Source: UBA946 sp031550725 (GTDB lineage: Bacteria > Bacillota > Clostridia > Oscillospirales > Ruminococcaceae). From it: 64,000 nucleotides of DNA. The notes under the pieces were generated by a model, which was not told where the DNA came from, ran no database searches, and worked only from the letters and a program-made list of their open reading frames with translations. The stretch is from NCBI GenBank assembly GCA_031550725.1, contig JAVBOH010000008.1, forward strand, positions 62,001 to 126,000, read 5' to 3'. The translations under genes and the position numbers were made by a program. Within the stretch, counting starts at the first letter, position 1; the number at the start of each line of letters is the position of its first letter. Shown here one piece after another: positions 43,590 to 53,269 of the stretch.

Positions 43590-44903
43590 TTATCTGTCAG
43601 ACATTATATAAAAATTCTTTAAAATTTCGGTATCTGTTAAAATCAGTGGTTCATCTTCGTTAACTGCAGACTTATAAAGAAAGTTGTTCTTTCCTGTTTT
43701 AATCAGCGAATATCCGCTGTCGAGCTTTGCTTGCAATTCATCATTATCTGCCACAAAAAAACGCAGCAGCTCTGTTGTACTGTTCTCCAAATTGGTGTTG
43801 TAACGATAAAATACCATCTCTCCTGTTGATTTGTCTGTTTTTAATACAACAACATTTTCCCATCTGCTCGGCAGAATAAAAACATAACCATCTGCTAGAT
43901 TATAGTATGATGAGTATTTTTTTGTTATGCTGTAATTTTCATAAACATTCCAGTTGGTAATATATTCTTTATCTGTACTATCTGTATTGTATCCTAAGGA
44001 TAATTCTAAGGTTGGAATTTCGATAATACTGTCTAAATCTATATCCGTGCAAAGATATCCTGTCGGACGAACAGTGTCCTTTAGCTGTATAGAATCATTT
44101 ACATACAAAGGATTTCGCAGCTTGCCGTTAATGACATATACAATTTCTGTTGAAAGCTGCCCTGCGGTCAGACTGTCTATAAATAACGCTGGGGTCGTTT
44201 TTCCTACATATCCGTGTGCAATGTTTATAAACTCTGTTGATTCAGGATTCATCCCCACTGTTGTCGATTCCACTACCTTGCCGTTTAAATTCGTCAGGCA
44301 GCTTATAAATGCCTTTGAATTCGGCGAATTCGGATGTATTACAACAAGTTCATTTGTATTATCCTTTTCCATATCGGTTACAAACATATTTGAATAGTTA
44401 TCGGTATACAGGTTTGATAATATCCCGTCTGAAAAGTTATATACCTTTACACTCTTTTCGTTAGACAGCATACTGTACCCGATTATTATGCTTGTATCAT
44501 CGCTAGCTCCTAGCTTTGAAAATATTATTCTTTCTATTCCACTGCCTATTCCAGCGTGGTCATAAACCGATACCCACTTGCCGTTTATCTGGTCTAGTAT
44601 ATTTATACGAATATTACTGCCCTCTGTTTCAGAAGCAGCCTCATAAAAAACTATTGCCTCCATGTCAGGATCGTCATCGATGTTTTGAATTATATATGGC
44701 GATCTGTATTCGCCGCTTTTTGGATATACAAGGTGTATATCACTGCCAATTGCTGAAACAAGTGCGTTATATATCTCGTCCTGCTCCTTGGAAAGTTTGG
44801 GAGGAGATAAAAGACTGTCAACCGCACCACCGAAATAACATCCGGTCAGCATACTAAAAGCCATTAAAATTAATATGATTTTTAATGACATAAGTTTTTT
44901 CAA
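43590..44903 (-). CDS. Lipoprotein of unknown function ahead of a two-component system
   Basis: 437 residues. Signal peptide with lipobox LTGC (Cys22), then an extracytoplasmic beta-rich domain with repeated short strands and Asp-rich loops (NIDDDPDMEAIVF, DMEKDNTNELVVI, DIDLDSIIEIP) recalling VCBS/FG-GAP propeller blades. No enzymatic motif recognised. It is the first gene of the operon that continues with the response regulator, kinase, DUF1385 protein and prmC, so it may be an accessory sensor or a target of the kinase. Confidence 0.78.
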   Translation of the reverse strand: MKKLMSLKIILILMAFSMLTGCYFGGAVDSLLSPPKLSKEQDEIYNALVSAIGSDIHLVYPKSGEYRSPYIIQNIDDDPDMEAIVFYEAASETEGSNIRINILDQINGKWVSVYDHAGIGSGIERIIFSKLGASDDTSIIIGYSMLSNEKSVKVYNFSDGILSNLYTDNYSNMFVTDMEKDNTNELVVIHPNSPNSKAFISCLTNLNGKVVESTTVGMNPESTEFINIAHGYVGKTTPALFIDSLTAGQLSTEIVYVINGKLRNPLYVNDSIQLKDTVRPTGYLCTDIDLDSIIEIPTLELSLGYNTDSTDKEYITNWNVYENYSITKKYSSYYNLADGYVFILPSRWENVVVLKTDKSTGEMVFYRYNTNLENSTTELLRFFVADNDELQAKLDSGYSLIKTGKNNFLYKSAVNEDEPLILTDTEILKNFYIMSDR

Positions 44904-44933
44904 TTCTCCACCCTCCTTTATTTAATGAGATTT

Positions 44934-45012
44934 TTAGGGGTCAAATGTGTTCGCCATTTTAAATGCATCGTATTTGGCGGGCGAACACAACTCTGCGACA
45001 CATCGCTCCTAC
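44934..45012. repeat. Dispersed hairpin repeat, long variant
   Basis: TGTGTTCGCC (44946-44955) pairs with GGCGAACACA, flanked by TAGGGG on the left and CTCCTACA on the right. The spacer in between is longer than in other copies. Confidence 0.65.
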
Positions 45013-45105
45013 AAAATATAAATTATGCTGATATTGCAAAAGGGGCGCTTAACAGCAACGATATTACGTTACAACAGCACCCCCATAAAATATAATACAT
45101 TAAGT

Positions 45106-46176
45106 TTATTCTTCACCAGTTGAAATGTCGATAGTTTCCATGTCCTTCAAAGCAGACTGCGTTGCCCAGCGGCGTTTGCCATCTCCCTTTAAAGTTAGCT
45201 TTGGCATTACTCTGTATACATAAGTACTCCAGAATACTGCTATAATTGTTATTGTTATGAAAATAATTCCAACATCGGTTGTGTCAGGGAATGCCATTCC
45301 CTCACGAACATCATAGTTCTTTCTAAAAAGCATGATGTATCTTGGGATTACTGATACTGCAGCAAATATTGATGCCATGTATCCAGAAATACACATTAGT
45401 ATACGTGTATTCTTTTTCTCGTATCCACCGAAAAATCTTACGGTATTCAACATGAATATTGACGAGAAGATTGCTGTAAACATGATATAAACTTTCTCGG
45501 AATATGCACCAAGTATAGTTGTTTCTTTTACCATTGCGAAAATTTCAAGCAGTTTCCAGATTGGGAAAAAGGCTAGAAAGAAACAGTTTCCTCTCGTAAT
45601 ACCATCACCCTTAAGCATATTTGAACCAACTGAAATAAATGTCATTATCATCAATACCATAACTGTCAATATACACCAGTTAAGCAAGCTAATGCCATAT
45701 AAACCAAACACAGGGTCATCTGCTACTGGCAGCCCTGATTTTGGATTGGTTACATATGATTTGTTCTCATTAACAACTGTTGATAATCTCATGAATATCT
45801 CAAAGAGAATAAATGCAGCCATCGCAAACATTGCAACTGACGCCTTTGGTGATATCTTCTTGTTAAGGCGGTCATACTTGAGTTTCATCGGATTGATAAG
45901 AATACAGGACTTTATCGCCTTATCCTTGGACTTTCCGAGAATCATAACAGCAATTATTAAAGCAAATCCGATTACAAGAAATATCGCTGTGTAATTTTTC
46001 ATTGGGTCTGCATCATAATATCTGCCCTCTAAAAAATTCATGTTTGTATAAAGCTGAATTGAACGCAGCATCACTGCTATTACCAATGTTACAGCATATA
46101 CCACTATCGATGCTTTTTTATCAAGCAATGCTTTCTTGTTTTTATATGCTTTTTTTGACGCAGTTTTGTTAGCCAT
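45106..46176 (-). CDS. Multi-span membrane protein, function unknown
   Basis: 356 residues, not recognised. A basic N-terminus (KKAYKNKKALLDKKAS) and about eight hydrophobic helices (first near 23-40, last near 300-320), ending in an acidic cytoplasmic tail. No transport or enzyme motif stands out. ATG 46174-46176 follows AAAGGGG. It stands alone, downstream of gltA on the same strand, with a 200-bp gap that contains a GCACC / GGTGC hairpin. Confidence 0.72.
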   Translation of the reverse strand: MANKTASKKAYKNKKALLDKKASIVVYAVTLVIAVMLRSIQLYTNMNFLEGRYYDADPMKNYTAIFLVIGFALIIAVMILGKSKDKAIKSCILINPMKLKYDRLNKKISPKASVAMFAMAAFILFEIFMRLSTVVNENKSYVTNPKSGLPVADDPVFGLYGISLLNWCILTVMVLMIMTFISVGSNMLKGDGITRGNCFFLAFFPIWKLLEIFAMVKETTILGAYSEKVYIMFTAIFSSIFMLNTVRFFGGYEKKNTRILMCISGYMASIFAAVSVIPRYIMLFRKNYDVREGMAFPDTTDVGIIFITITIIAVFWSTYVYRVMPKLTLKGDGKRRWATQSALKDMETIDISTGEE

Positions 46177-46379
46177 GTTGATATCCCCTTTAAAAATATT
46201 CTAAGTCATTATAGTGCGTACGGAGCTACTCTCCCTTTTGCACCAAAGGTGCAAAAAACTATCTGTATAGTTGCTTTGACAGCTACACTGTTAAACAACT
46301 ATAAAAACGAGTTTTTTGGACATAGGCTTTGCTTTCGCAAATTTTTTACTTTAATGTGGATTTAAAATTAAACAGCTAC

Positions 46380-47738
46380 TTATCTGTTTTCAATTGGTGT
46401 ATATTTTCTTGGGCTTGCAATTGCTTTATATGCAGGACGGATTATACGCTTGCCTGTCAGCATTTCTTCAATTCGGTGTGCTGACCAGCCAACAATTCTT
46501 GATACTGCAAACAGCGGAGTGTTAAGCTCAACAGGAATTTTAAGCATTCTGTATACAAGTCCTGAATACATATCAACATTTGCTGATATAACCTTATTGC
46601 TGCCTTTAACCTCTGCAAACACCTCAGGTGAAAGTCTTTCAACTGCATCAAGAAGCAAAAATTCTTTTTCAACATCTGTTCCCTTAGCAAGCTTTAATGC
46701 GTTCTTCTTCAATATAATTGCTCTTGGGTCGGATAATGTATAAACAGCGTGACCCATACCATATACTAGACCTGTGCCGTCACCAGCCTCACAGCTGATA
46801 ACCTTTTTAAGATAATCCTTAACCTGTGCATCGTCTTCCCAGTTGGAAATATTAGCCTTGAATTCTTCAAGCTGTGATATAACCTTGAAGTTTGCTCCGC
46901 CATGACGATGCCCCTTTAATGAGCCGATTGCTCCTGCATATGCTGAATATGCATCTGTATCAGATGATGTTAATGTGCGGCACACAAATGTTGAGTTGTT
47001 ACCGCCGCCATGCTCTGCATGAAGAATTAGCATCAAGTCAAGAAGTCTTGCCTCCTCCTCTGTATAAATACGGTCAGGACGAAGTGTTGACAAAATGCTC
47101 TGTGCTGTGCATTCATCAGGATTTAACGGATGTAAAAATAATGTTTCATGGTCATATGCACGTCTTTTTACCTGATATGCATCAACCATTGCAGATGGAA
47201 GTCTTGCTATTATCGAAATCGCTCTTAGCAGCTCTGTTTCCAAAGTTGTATTTTCTGGATCATCATCGTATGAATACATAGCTAAGACGCATCTTGCCAT
47301 CTTATTCATTATATTCTGCGACGGTGCTTTAAATATCATATCCTCAGAAAAACCTTCTGGCAATTGTCTGAACTGTGAAAGCAGCTTATTAAACATTTCA
47401 AGCTGTGCAGATGTTGGCAGTGTACCGAATAAAAGCAAAAATGCAGTTTCCTCAAAGCCGTATCTTCCCTGATTTGTTGTGTTTTCAACTATATCAACAA
47501 TGTCATAACCTCTGTATATGAGTTGTCCGTCGATTGGCTCACGTTCTCCCTCATTAATCATATAGCCATGTACATTACAAATATTCGTAAGCCCTGCTAA
47601 AACTCCTGTTCCGTCATTATTTCTTAAACCTCTTTTAACCTGAAACTTTTCGTACAAGTCAGGTGAGATTTTGTTATGTTTTACAAATTCGCCGCATAAA
47701 CTATCAAGAGCAGCTTTATCAAAAGTTGTGCCGTTCAA
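46380..47738 (-). CDS. gltA: Citrate synthase
   Basis: 452 residues. Family blocks: LHAEHGGGNNSTFVCR (catalytic His), KGHRHGGANFKV, and GMGHAVYTLSDPRA (second His), with the closing Arg region. It condenses acetyl-CoA and oxaloacetate. In this probable anaerobe it would feed the oxidative branch towards glutamate; aconitase and isocitrate dehydrogenase genes are not next to it. The N-terminal extension (about 60 residues before LTNICNVHGY) is usual for this Clostridia type. ATG 47736-47738 has GGAGG upstream, and a promoter lies at 47809-47837. Confidence 0.95.
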   Translation of the reverse strand: MNGTTFDKAALDSLCGEFVKHNKISPDLYEKFQVKRGLRNNDGTGVLAGLTNICNVHGYMINEGEREPIDGQLIYRGYDIVDIVENTTNQGRYGFEETAFLLLFGTLPTSAQLEMFNKLLSQFRQLPEGFSEDMIFKAPSQNIMNKMARCVLAMYSYDDDPENTTLETELLRAISIIARLPSAMVDAYQVKRRAYDHETLFLHPLNPDECTAQSILSTLRPDRIYTEEEARLLDLMLILHAEHGGGNNSTFVCRTLTSSDTDAYSAYAGAIGSLKGHRHGGANFKVISQLEEFKANISNWEDDAQVKDYLKKVISCEAGDGTGLVYGMGHAVYTLSDPRAIILKKNALKLAKGTDVEKEFLLLDAVERLSPEVFAEVKGSNKVISANVDMYSGLVYRMLKIPVELNTPLFAVSRIVGWSAHRIEEMLTGKRIIRPAYKAIASPRKYTPIENR

Positions 47739-47808
47739 ATCATTACCTCCAAAAAATTGACAGAAAAATCAATCCATATATTATATAATCATACTTATGT
47801 ACTATATC

Positions 47809-47837
47809 ATTTTACTATATATCCTAACTAAAGTCAA
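47809..47837 (-). promoter_or_regulatory. Promoter of gltA
   Basis: Minus-strand TTGACT (47837-47832), 17-bp spacer, TAAAAT (47814-47809), about 70 bp before the ATG. Confidence 0.7.
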
Positions 47838-47906
47838 GAAAAAGTAAAGAATTTTATATGCTAATACAAAATTTAAGCATATATGAAAAAGAAAGGAACA
47901 AAACCT

Positions 47907-49031
47907 ATGAAAGATTTAATCAAAACAAGTGCTGTATTTACATTATTGGTAATTATAATACCAATGCTGTCCTTTTTAAGTCCAAACCGAATTTCAGCTC
48001 AAAATGATGATGCTTATGTAAATATCGTGAAAGGACAAACTGTATACACGGGAGCAGAAGATGATGCAGTAACAACGTTATATAATACTGATGACATCAT
48101 ATCTGACATAATTAATGATGATAATATATCCGATGCCGATACTAAAGAAATTTATGACGGCTCGGAAGAATTTAAAGTACTCGATTTCACAAGCGGACAG
48201 GTTTACACTGTTACTATGCTTGATTATGTCACAGGGGCAGTCTTAGCAGAAATGCCTGCAACATTTCATGATGAAGCCTTAAAAGCTCAGGCTGTTGCGG
48301 CACATACATACGCTGTTCGTCAAATGGAAAAACAGATTATTTCGCCTGATGCTGAATTGTTAGGGGCATACATATCAAATGACAGCTCAAAGTTTCAGGC
48401 GTTTTTCACAACAGAACAGGCAAAAAGCTTTTATGGTGATGCTTATGACGAGTACTATAATAAAGTTCATTCCGCTGTATCCGATGTTATCAGCAAGGTG
48501 CTTTTTTATGATGACGAACCAATTGTTGCGGCTTTTCATTCAACATCAGGCGGAAAAACTGAAAGCGCTGAAGTCATATGGGGAAGTGAAATCGAATATC
48601 TTATTCCAGTTGACAGCTCGTTTGACGAAAGCTCTCCATCATACTTAGAAGAAAAAACATTCACTTCGGATGAGGTTTCATCTCGTTTATCAAACGCTTA
48701 TCCAAACATTACCCTTGAAAAAAAACCGTCAAAATGGTTAAGCGTGCTGGACAGAAGTTCATCCAGTACAGTCACTTCGATTAAAGCTGGCGACATAGAA
48801 ATTCATGGAACAGAGTTCCGTTCGGTATTTTCATTGCGTTCTGCAAATTTCACAATTGATTACGACACAGATAAAAAACTTTTCACTATTACCACCAAGG
48901 GTTATGGTCATGGTGTCGGTTTAAGTCAGTATGGTGCAAACGCACTTGCAAATGACGGGCTTACATATGAGGAAATTTTATACCATTATTATAGTGGGGT
49001 GGAAATAAAGGATTGTAACAATATTTTTTAG
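47907..49031 (+). CDS. spoIID: Stage II sporulation protein D
   Basis: 374 residues from ATG 47907-47909, chosen because AAAGGAAC lies 8 bases upstream; an ATG at 47883 sits before that site. N-terminal anchor (FTLLVIIIPMLSFL), a variable region, then the SpoIID domain with DYVTGAVLAEMPATFHDEAL (catalytic Glu) and KAQAVAAHTYAVRQM, FHSTSGGKTESAE, and GYGHGVGLSQYGANALA. It is a lytic transglycosylase that clears septal peptidoglycan during forespore engulfment. The 3' end overlaps the convergent gene by 4 bp. Confidence 0.95.
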   Translation: MKDLIKTSAVFTLLVIIIPMLSFLSPNRISAQNDDAYVNIVKGQTVYTGAEDDAVTTLYNTDDIISDIINDDNISDADTKEIYDGSEEFKVLDFTSGQVYTVTMLDYVTGAVLAEMPATFHDEALKAQAVAAHTYAVRQMEKQIISPDAELLGAYISNDSSKFQAFFTTEQAKSFYGDAYDEYYNKVHSAVSDVISKVLFYDDEPIVAAFHSTSGGKTESAEVIWGSEIEYLIPVDSSFDESSPSYLEEKTFTSDEVSSRLSNAYPNITLEKKPSKWLSVLDRSSSSTVTSIKAGDIEIHGTEFRSVFSLRSANFTIDYDTDKKLFTITTKGYGHGVGLSQYGANALANDGLTYEEILYHYYSGVEIKDCNNIF

Positions 49032-49720
49032 ATAACTGCATCTGATATAGACAAATTTGTACAGCAGTCCTTAAGCAGCACCTCGAAATCCTCAAGTGGT
49101 ATTTCATCATTTGTATAACAAGCATCCGGATTAGCGAAATCAAGTTTTACCTCGTGCGTGTCAATACCCTCATTTTGAAATAGTGTGAGAGCAAAAAGAC
49201 TGCCTGATGATAGTCTGTTATCCAAATTTGGCACATTGAAATTTAAAATATACAAAAAATGCTGTCCACTTTGCACTGAATGCCCTTCGAAATCATATGC
49301 ATAGAAACGCTGTCTTGCATCATACGCTTTTTCTTCGCCGCAGTTAAACACTGATAATACAAAATCTTCATTATCGGCAGTCCAGTCATTATCAAGCTTG
49401 TTCTCACCATAAACAATAATTGTTATATCATCGTTTTCAAAAGAAAAATGCTCTATAACTATATCAATATTTTCTGTACTTATCTTGTCACACATATTGT
49501 TAACGACAACGCCATGCGGTTCTACTCGGTCAAATATCGACAGCTCATACTTATATAAATCTGTGTCATTATTAAAAACAAGTGCAAACAGCACGCATAA
49601 TGCAACAAGAAGACCTATGCAGAACACTGAAAACCTTATCGCTTTTTTATAGGTATCGTTATATTTCTGTTCACTGCCAAAGTCCGAAACTTCATTTTTT
49701 TCTTTATCGTTCAACTTCAA
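49028..49720 (-). CDS. Single-pass membrane protein with extracytoplasmic domain
   Basis: 230 residues, not recognised. Cytoplasmic N-terminus of 28 residues, one membrane helix (FSVFCIGLLVALCVLFALVF, about 31-50), then a beta-rich outer domain of 170 residues with paired cysteines (NNMCDK, FNCGEE, DACYTN, KDCCTN). Overlaps the end of spoIID by 4 bp on the opposite strand. It lies 53 bp downstream of the PH-domain genes and could share their transcript. Confidence 0.68.
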   Translation of the reverse strand: MKLNDKEKNEVSDFGSEQKYNDTYKKAIRFSVFCIGLLVALCVLFALVFNNDTDLYKYELSIFDRVEPHGVVVNNMCDKISTENIDIVIEHFSFENDDITIIVYGENKLDNDWTADNEDFVLSVFNCGEEKAYDARQRFYAYDFEGHSVQSGQHFLYILNFNVPNLDNRLSSGSLFALTLFQNEGIDTHEVKLDFANPDACYTNDEIPLEDFEVLLKDCCTNLSISDAVI

Positions 49721-49773
49721 ATCTCCTTAATATACAATAAGTATATACTTAATTTATTATACATCATGTTTGA

Positions 49774-51213
49774 TTAATATTTCATATCTCGGATTAGCTT
49801 CTCTGCATCTGCAATGGGTATTCCCTTTACTCGATGACTTTTTGTAAACTCGGCTTTTGTGAAAATTATTATATCACATGACTTGTTCCTTTGCTGGAAA
49901 ATAGTCTGGTTAATTTTTACCATAGCAATACGTGTTTCCGGTATGATTACATTATGAAACTGGAAATAACGGTTATACTCAAGTGTTACTGTTTTATCTT
50001 TATACTCTATACCATTAGTAGAAAATGATACTATTTTTACTATCAGCATATAACAAGTGAAGATTTCAACCATTAATATAACAAAAACAATTACATTATA
50101 CCATGTAGGCAAAAAATACGCCGCTATATAACCCGCAAGCAATTCTACCAAAATCATTATTGCTGGTGCACCGATAAAACGAAATATATACTTTGGATTT
50201 GATTTATAACGCACCTTTTGCATTTTAAAATTCGGCAACAGCATCTGCATTGAGCCAATAACTCGTTTTCTTGTTGTTACTGGCACAAACACGGGGATTT
50301 CGTTTTTGGCTTTTCCATACCCTGAACAGCTTACATGTACTGACATTACCCTGAATATTTTCATAAGCAGGTTTTGTCTGACATCGGTATAGTTGATTTT
50401 ATCTGCATTTATAAAATAATGCCATTTCGAAAAAAATCCGTTTTGGATGTAAATGCATTCACCTTCACGCTGTATACAAAAGTTTATATGCCTTATTAGA
50501 TTTGACAAAAATGATATCAGCCAGCCGCCTAAAAGCACTAATGATACTCCAACTGCTATCGGAGTTACTCCTGCGATAACCTTTTCCGCTATCGTTGTTA
50601 TATCCGTAACTGCTGTTAAAAATCTATCCTCCAGCTGTTTGCCGACAACCTTACTTCCCTCGACAAAAAATGTACCAATAAAGACTATCCCTGACAGCGT
50701 TGACGAAAATACAAAGGAAAACAAAAGTAAATTCCATTTTGACGCCTCATATTTTAGCTTTACAGTTTCAGATTTATCGGGGACTTTGTCAAAAATGGTG
50801 TTCAGCATTTTAACATCGGAAATGATAAAAACGTCAGTGTCATTTGGTTTGTTTACAGCGGACTGCGTTTCTGAGTCAATATATATTGAAACTGCTTTTG
50901 TTGGACGCAGCCAAAATATACGCTTAGTAGAAATAGCCGAAATTGTACTATATGGCATCTCAAATTTCTGCTTTAGAAATAGCCCACCACGGTAAGAAAG
51001 GCAGTCATCACGAAACTCATACTTGACAAACCACCATCGTAAAAATGCCGACCCAAGTATAAATAACAGAACAGCTATATCAATATAGGCGCCTTTCAGC
51101 CAAAGATAAAAATCAAAACCAGGTGTTGCAAAACCTCTTATAACAGGAATTATCAGCAGCCAGAAATTTTTTGACATATACTGCATTATTGCTATTGGGT
51201 GCTGTCTTTTCAC
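49774..51213 (-). CDS. YdbT-like membrane protein with PH domains
   Basis: 479 residues. Paired membrane helices at the N-terminus, near 165-185, 215-235 and 345-385, with bacterial PH-like domains between (FRDDCLSYRGGLFLKQKFE and IYIQNGFFSKWHYFINADKI). This is the layout of Bacillus YdbT. Its start directly abuts the stop of the YdbS-like gene at 51213/51214, so the pair is co-translated. In Bacillus the pair has been linked to resistance to amylocyclicin-type bacteriocins; whether that holds here is inference. Confidence 0.83.
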   Translation of the reverse strand: MKRQHPIAIMQYMSKNFWLLIIPVIRGFATPGFDFYLWLKGAYIDIAVLLFILGSAFLRWWFVKYEFRDDCLSYRGGLFLKQKFEMPYSTISAISTKRIFWLRPTKAVSIYIDSETQSAVNKPNDTDVFIISDVKMLNTIFDKVPDKSETVKLKYEASKWNLLLFSFVFSSTLSGIVFIGTFFVEGSKVVGKQLEDRFLTAVTDITTIAEKVIAGVTPIAVGVSLVLLGGWLISFLSNLIRHINFCIQREGECIYIQNGFFSKWHYFINADKINYTDVRQNLLMKIFRVMSVHVSCSGYGKAKNEIPVFVPVTTRKRVIGSMQMLLPNFKMQKVRYKSNPKYIFRFIGAPAIMILVELLAGYIAAYFLPTWYNVIVFVILMVEIFTCYMLIVKIVSFSTNGIEYKDKTVTLEYNRYFQFHNVIIPETRIAMVKINQTIFQQRNKSCDIIIFTKAEFTKSHRVKGIPIADAEKLIRDMKY

Positions 51214-51711
51214 TTACAGTCCTCCCCTGCTCTTTAATGCAGATTGTATTTTTGCTGCCATTTCATCGGCATCCTTTTGCGATAAAAACATACACATCAG
51301 TCTGCCGCCATGGGCGCTTATTACCAAGAAATTAAAGCTTGTAAATTTCGACAACGGCATCGAAAGCACTGTTGTGTACTGAACTGACGATATTTTCATA
51401 TACTGCTTGTTCTTCATAAATATACCTGCATTAATGATTATTTCTTCATTTGATACCATATAACACAACGAATTGTACCACATCGGCAGTATAATAATTA
51501 TTATCACAACATATGCTATTGCTAGGGCTGCCATAAGCGACCATATTACTATCGCCGGTACACTTATCTCTGGTTTTAATACTAGCTGTGGAAATTTGTT
51601 CTCTATATAATACAATAAGTATTTTAAACCTAAGATTAATCCTATCAGTATAATAAATACTGTTACTCTTAGGAAATTTAAGCTCTTTTTATCCGCATAG
51701 TATTTTTTCAT
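51214..51711 (-). CDS. YdbS-like PH-domain membrane protein
   Basis: 165 residues. Two membrane helices (about 13-33 and 52-78) followed by one bacterial PH-like domain (YMVSNEEIIINAGIFMKNKQ, then ISAHGGRLMCMFL). Partner of the adjacent YdbT-like protein. ATG 51709-51711. A third, soluble PH-domain protein is encoded at 32254-32655. Confidence 0.82.
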   Translation of the reverse strand: MKKYYADKKSLNFLRVTVFIILIGLILGLKYLLYYIENKFPQLVLKPEISVPAIVIWSLMAALAIAYVVIIIIILPMWYNSLCYMVSNEEIIINAGIFMKNKQYMKISSVQYTTVLSMPLSKFTSFNFLVISAHGGRLMCMFLSQKDADEMAAKIQSALKSRGGL

Positions 51712-51851
51712 ATTTAATTCTTGCCTGCACAGGTTGATAACTTGGCAAGATAATTTTCACCACTTTCATAAAGAAATATAGATATTATATTATACCATAA
51801 AACAAACAAAAATAAAACTATTTTTGAAAATTTTTAAGGGAGAATATTTCA

Positions 51852-53204
51852 ATGGATACAATTATTGATACTTTAAGTAATATTATCAAAAATATCAACA
51901 GCGTGTTGTGGGGAATAGGGACGATTTTACTTATTTTCGGTACTGGTATATTTTTTACGATACGGTTAAAATTTATACAGTTTCGGCATCCTGTAAAAAT
52001 TCTAAAATGCACACTTTTTAATAAAGATGAGGATAAAAACAAACGTGACCATAAAAGTGTGTCAAGGTTTCAAGCTTTATCGACTGCTCTTGCGGCATCA
52101 ATGGGTACTGGAAATATTGTCGGTGTTGCCGCTGCTATCACTGTTGGAGGTTCTGGTGCAATCTTTTGGATGTGGATATCTGCGCTTTTTGGTATGGCAA
52201 CTGCATATGCCGAGAATATTTTGGGTGTAAAGTACAAGAACATTACACCATCTTCACGTACAAAGGGTCCTATGCTATATCTTGAACATGGCTTGAAATG
52301 CAAACCACTAGCTGTCATTTTCGCAATTGCTTGTGTGCTTGCTTCATTTGGCATCGGAAATATGACACAAAGCAATGCCATTTCTGCAGCGGCGGATGTT
52401 TTACACATCTCCCCTGCTCTCGCTGGGATTATAACTTTAATTTTGACCGCTATGATTATTATGCGTAAAAATAATGCCATTGCTAAAGCAACTGAAAAAA
52501 TTATCCCTGCTATATCTTTGTTTTATATTATTGGTGCTGTGATTGTGCTTGTTATTTTTCGCAATGAAATCATGGGAGCATTTTCGTTGATATTTACATC
52601 AGCATTTGGGTTAAATCAAGCTATTGGCGGTATCACTGGTGCAATCCTCAAAAAAGCTATAACCATTGGGTTACAGCGTGGAATTTTTTCGAATGAAGCT
52701 GGAATGGGCAGCTCAGTGCTTATTCATACTGCCGCTGACTGCGATGAGCCTGCTATTATGGGTATGTGGGCTATTCTTGAAGTTTTTATTGATACTATTT
52801 TGTGCTGCACTTTAACCGCTCTTGTTATTATTTGTACTGGTGCATATCAAAGCGGCGGCGAGGGTATCGAAATTGTAATTAGTGCTTTTGAGCGTGGACT
52901 TGGTGGGTTTGCAGGAATTTTTATTGCCATATCGACCATTATATTTGCCTTTGCAACACTTCTTGGATGGTGCTATTATGGTGAAACTTGTATTAAATAT
53001 CTGTCTGCGAAGTCATATCCCACTTATGTTTATAAAATATTTTTCCTTGCGGCGATTTATTTTGGTGCAGTTTCAAACCTTACTTTAGTCTGGGAGCTTT
53101 CTGATACATTTAATGTTTTGATGCTCGTTCCAAACCTTATTGGTATTCTGCTTTTGAGTTCGCAGATTGTGAAATGTAATAATGATTATTTTGGTGGGAA
53201 ATAA
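51852..53204 (+). CDS. Sodium:alanine symporter family transporter
   Basis: 450 residues with about 11 membrane helices, AGCS family. Signature blocks: RHPVKILKCTLF region, FQALSTALAASMGTGNIVG, YAENILGVKY, and GLQRGIFSNEAGMGSS. It takes up alanine, glycine or related amino acids with sodium. ATG 51852-51854 follows AAGGGAG. Divergent from the PH-domain genes, with only 140 bp between, and closed by its own terminator. Confidence 0.93.
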   Translation: MDTIIDTLSNIIKNINSVLWGIGTILLIFGTGIFFTIRLKFIQFRHPVKILKCTLFNKDEDKNKRDHKSVSRFQALSTALAASMGTGNIVGVAAAITVGGSGAIFWMWISALFGMATAYAENILGVKYKNITPSSRTKGPMLYLEHGLKCKPLAVIFAIACVLASFGIGNMTQSNAISAAADVLHISPALAGIITLILTAMIIMRKNNAIAKATEKIIPAISLFYIIGAVIVLVIFRNEIMGAFSLIFTSAFGLNQAIGGITGAILKKAITIGLQRGIFSNEAGMGSSVLIHTAADCDEPAIMGMWAILEVFIDTILCCTLTALVIICTGAYQSGGEGIEIVISAFERGLGGFAGIFIAISTIIFAFATLLGWCYYGETCIKYLSAKSYPTYVYKIFFLAAIYFGAVSNLTLVWELSDTFNVLMLVPNLIGILLLSSQIVKCNNDYFGGK

Positions 53205-53210
53205 CCATCA

Positions 53211-53256
53211 AAACAAGCGGATACATGAAGAAAAATCATGTATCCGCTTTGTTTTT
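53211..53256 (+). terminator. Terminator after the symporter gene
   Basis: Stem AAGCGGATACATGA / TCATGTATCCGCTT extended by AAAC / GTTT with one bulge, followed by TTTTT. It also suits the convergent methyltransferase gene. Confidence 0.88.
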
Positions 53257-53269
53257 ACAATAATCATAT

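Noticed and set aside
46240..46265. TTTTGCACC / GGTGCAAAA hairpin as a gltA terminator
   Set aside because: No T tract follows on the minus strand and it lies more than 100 bp beyond the stop codon.
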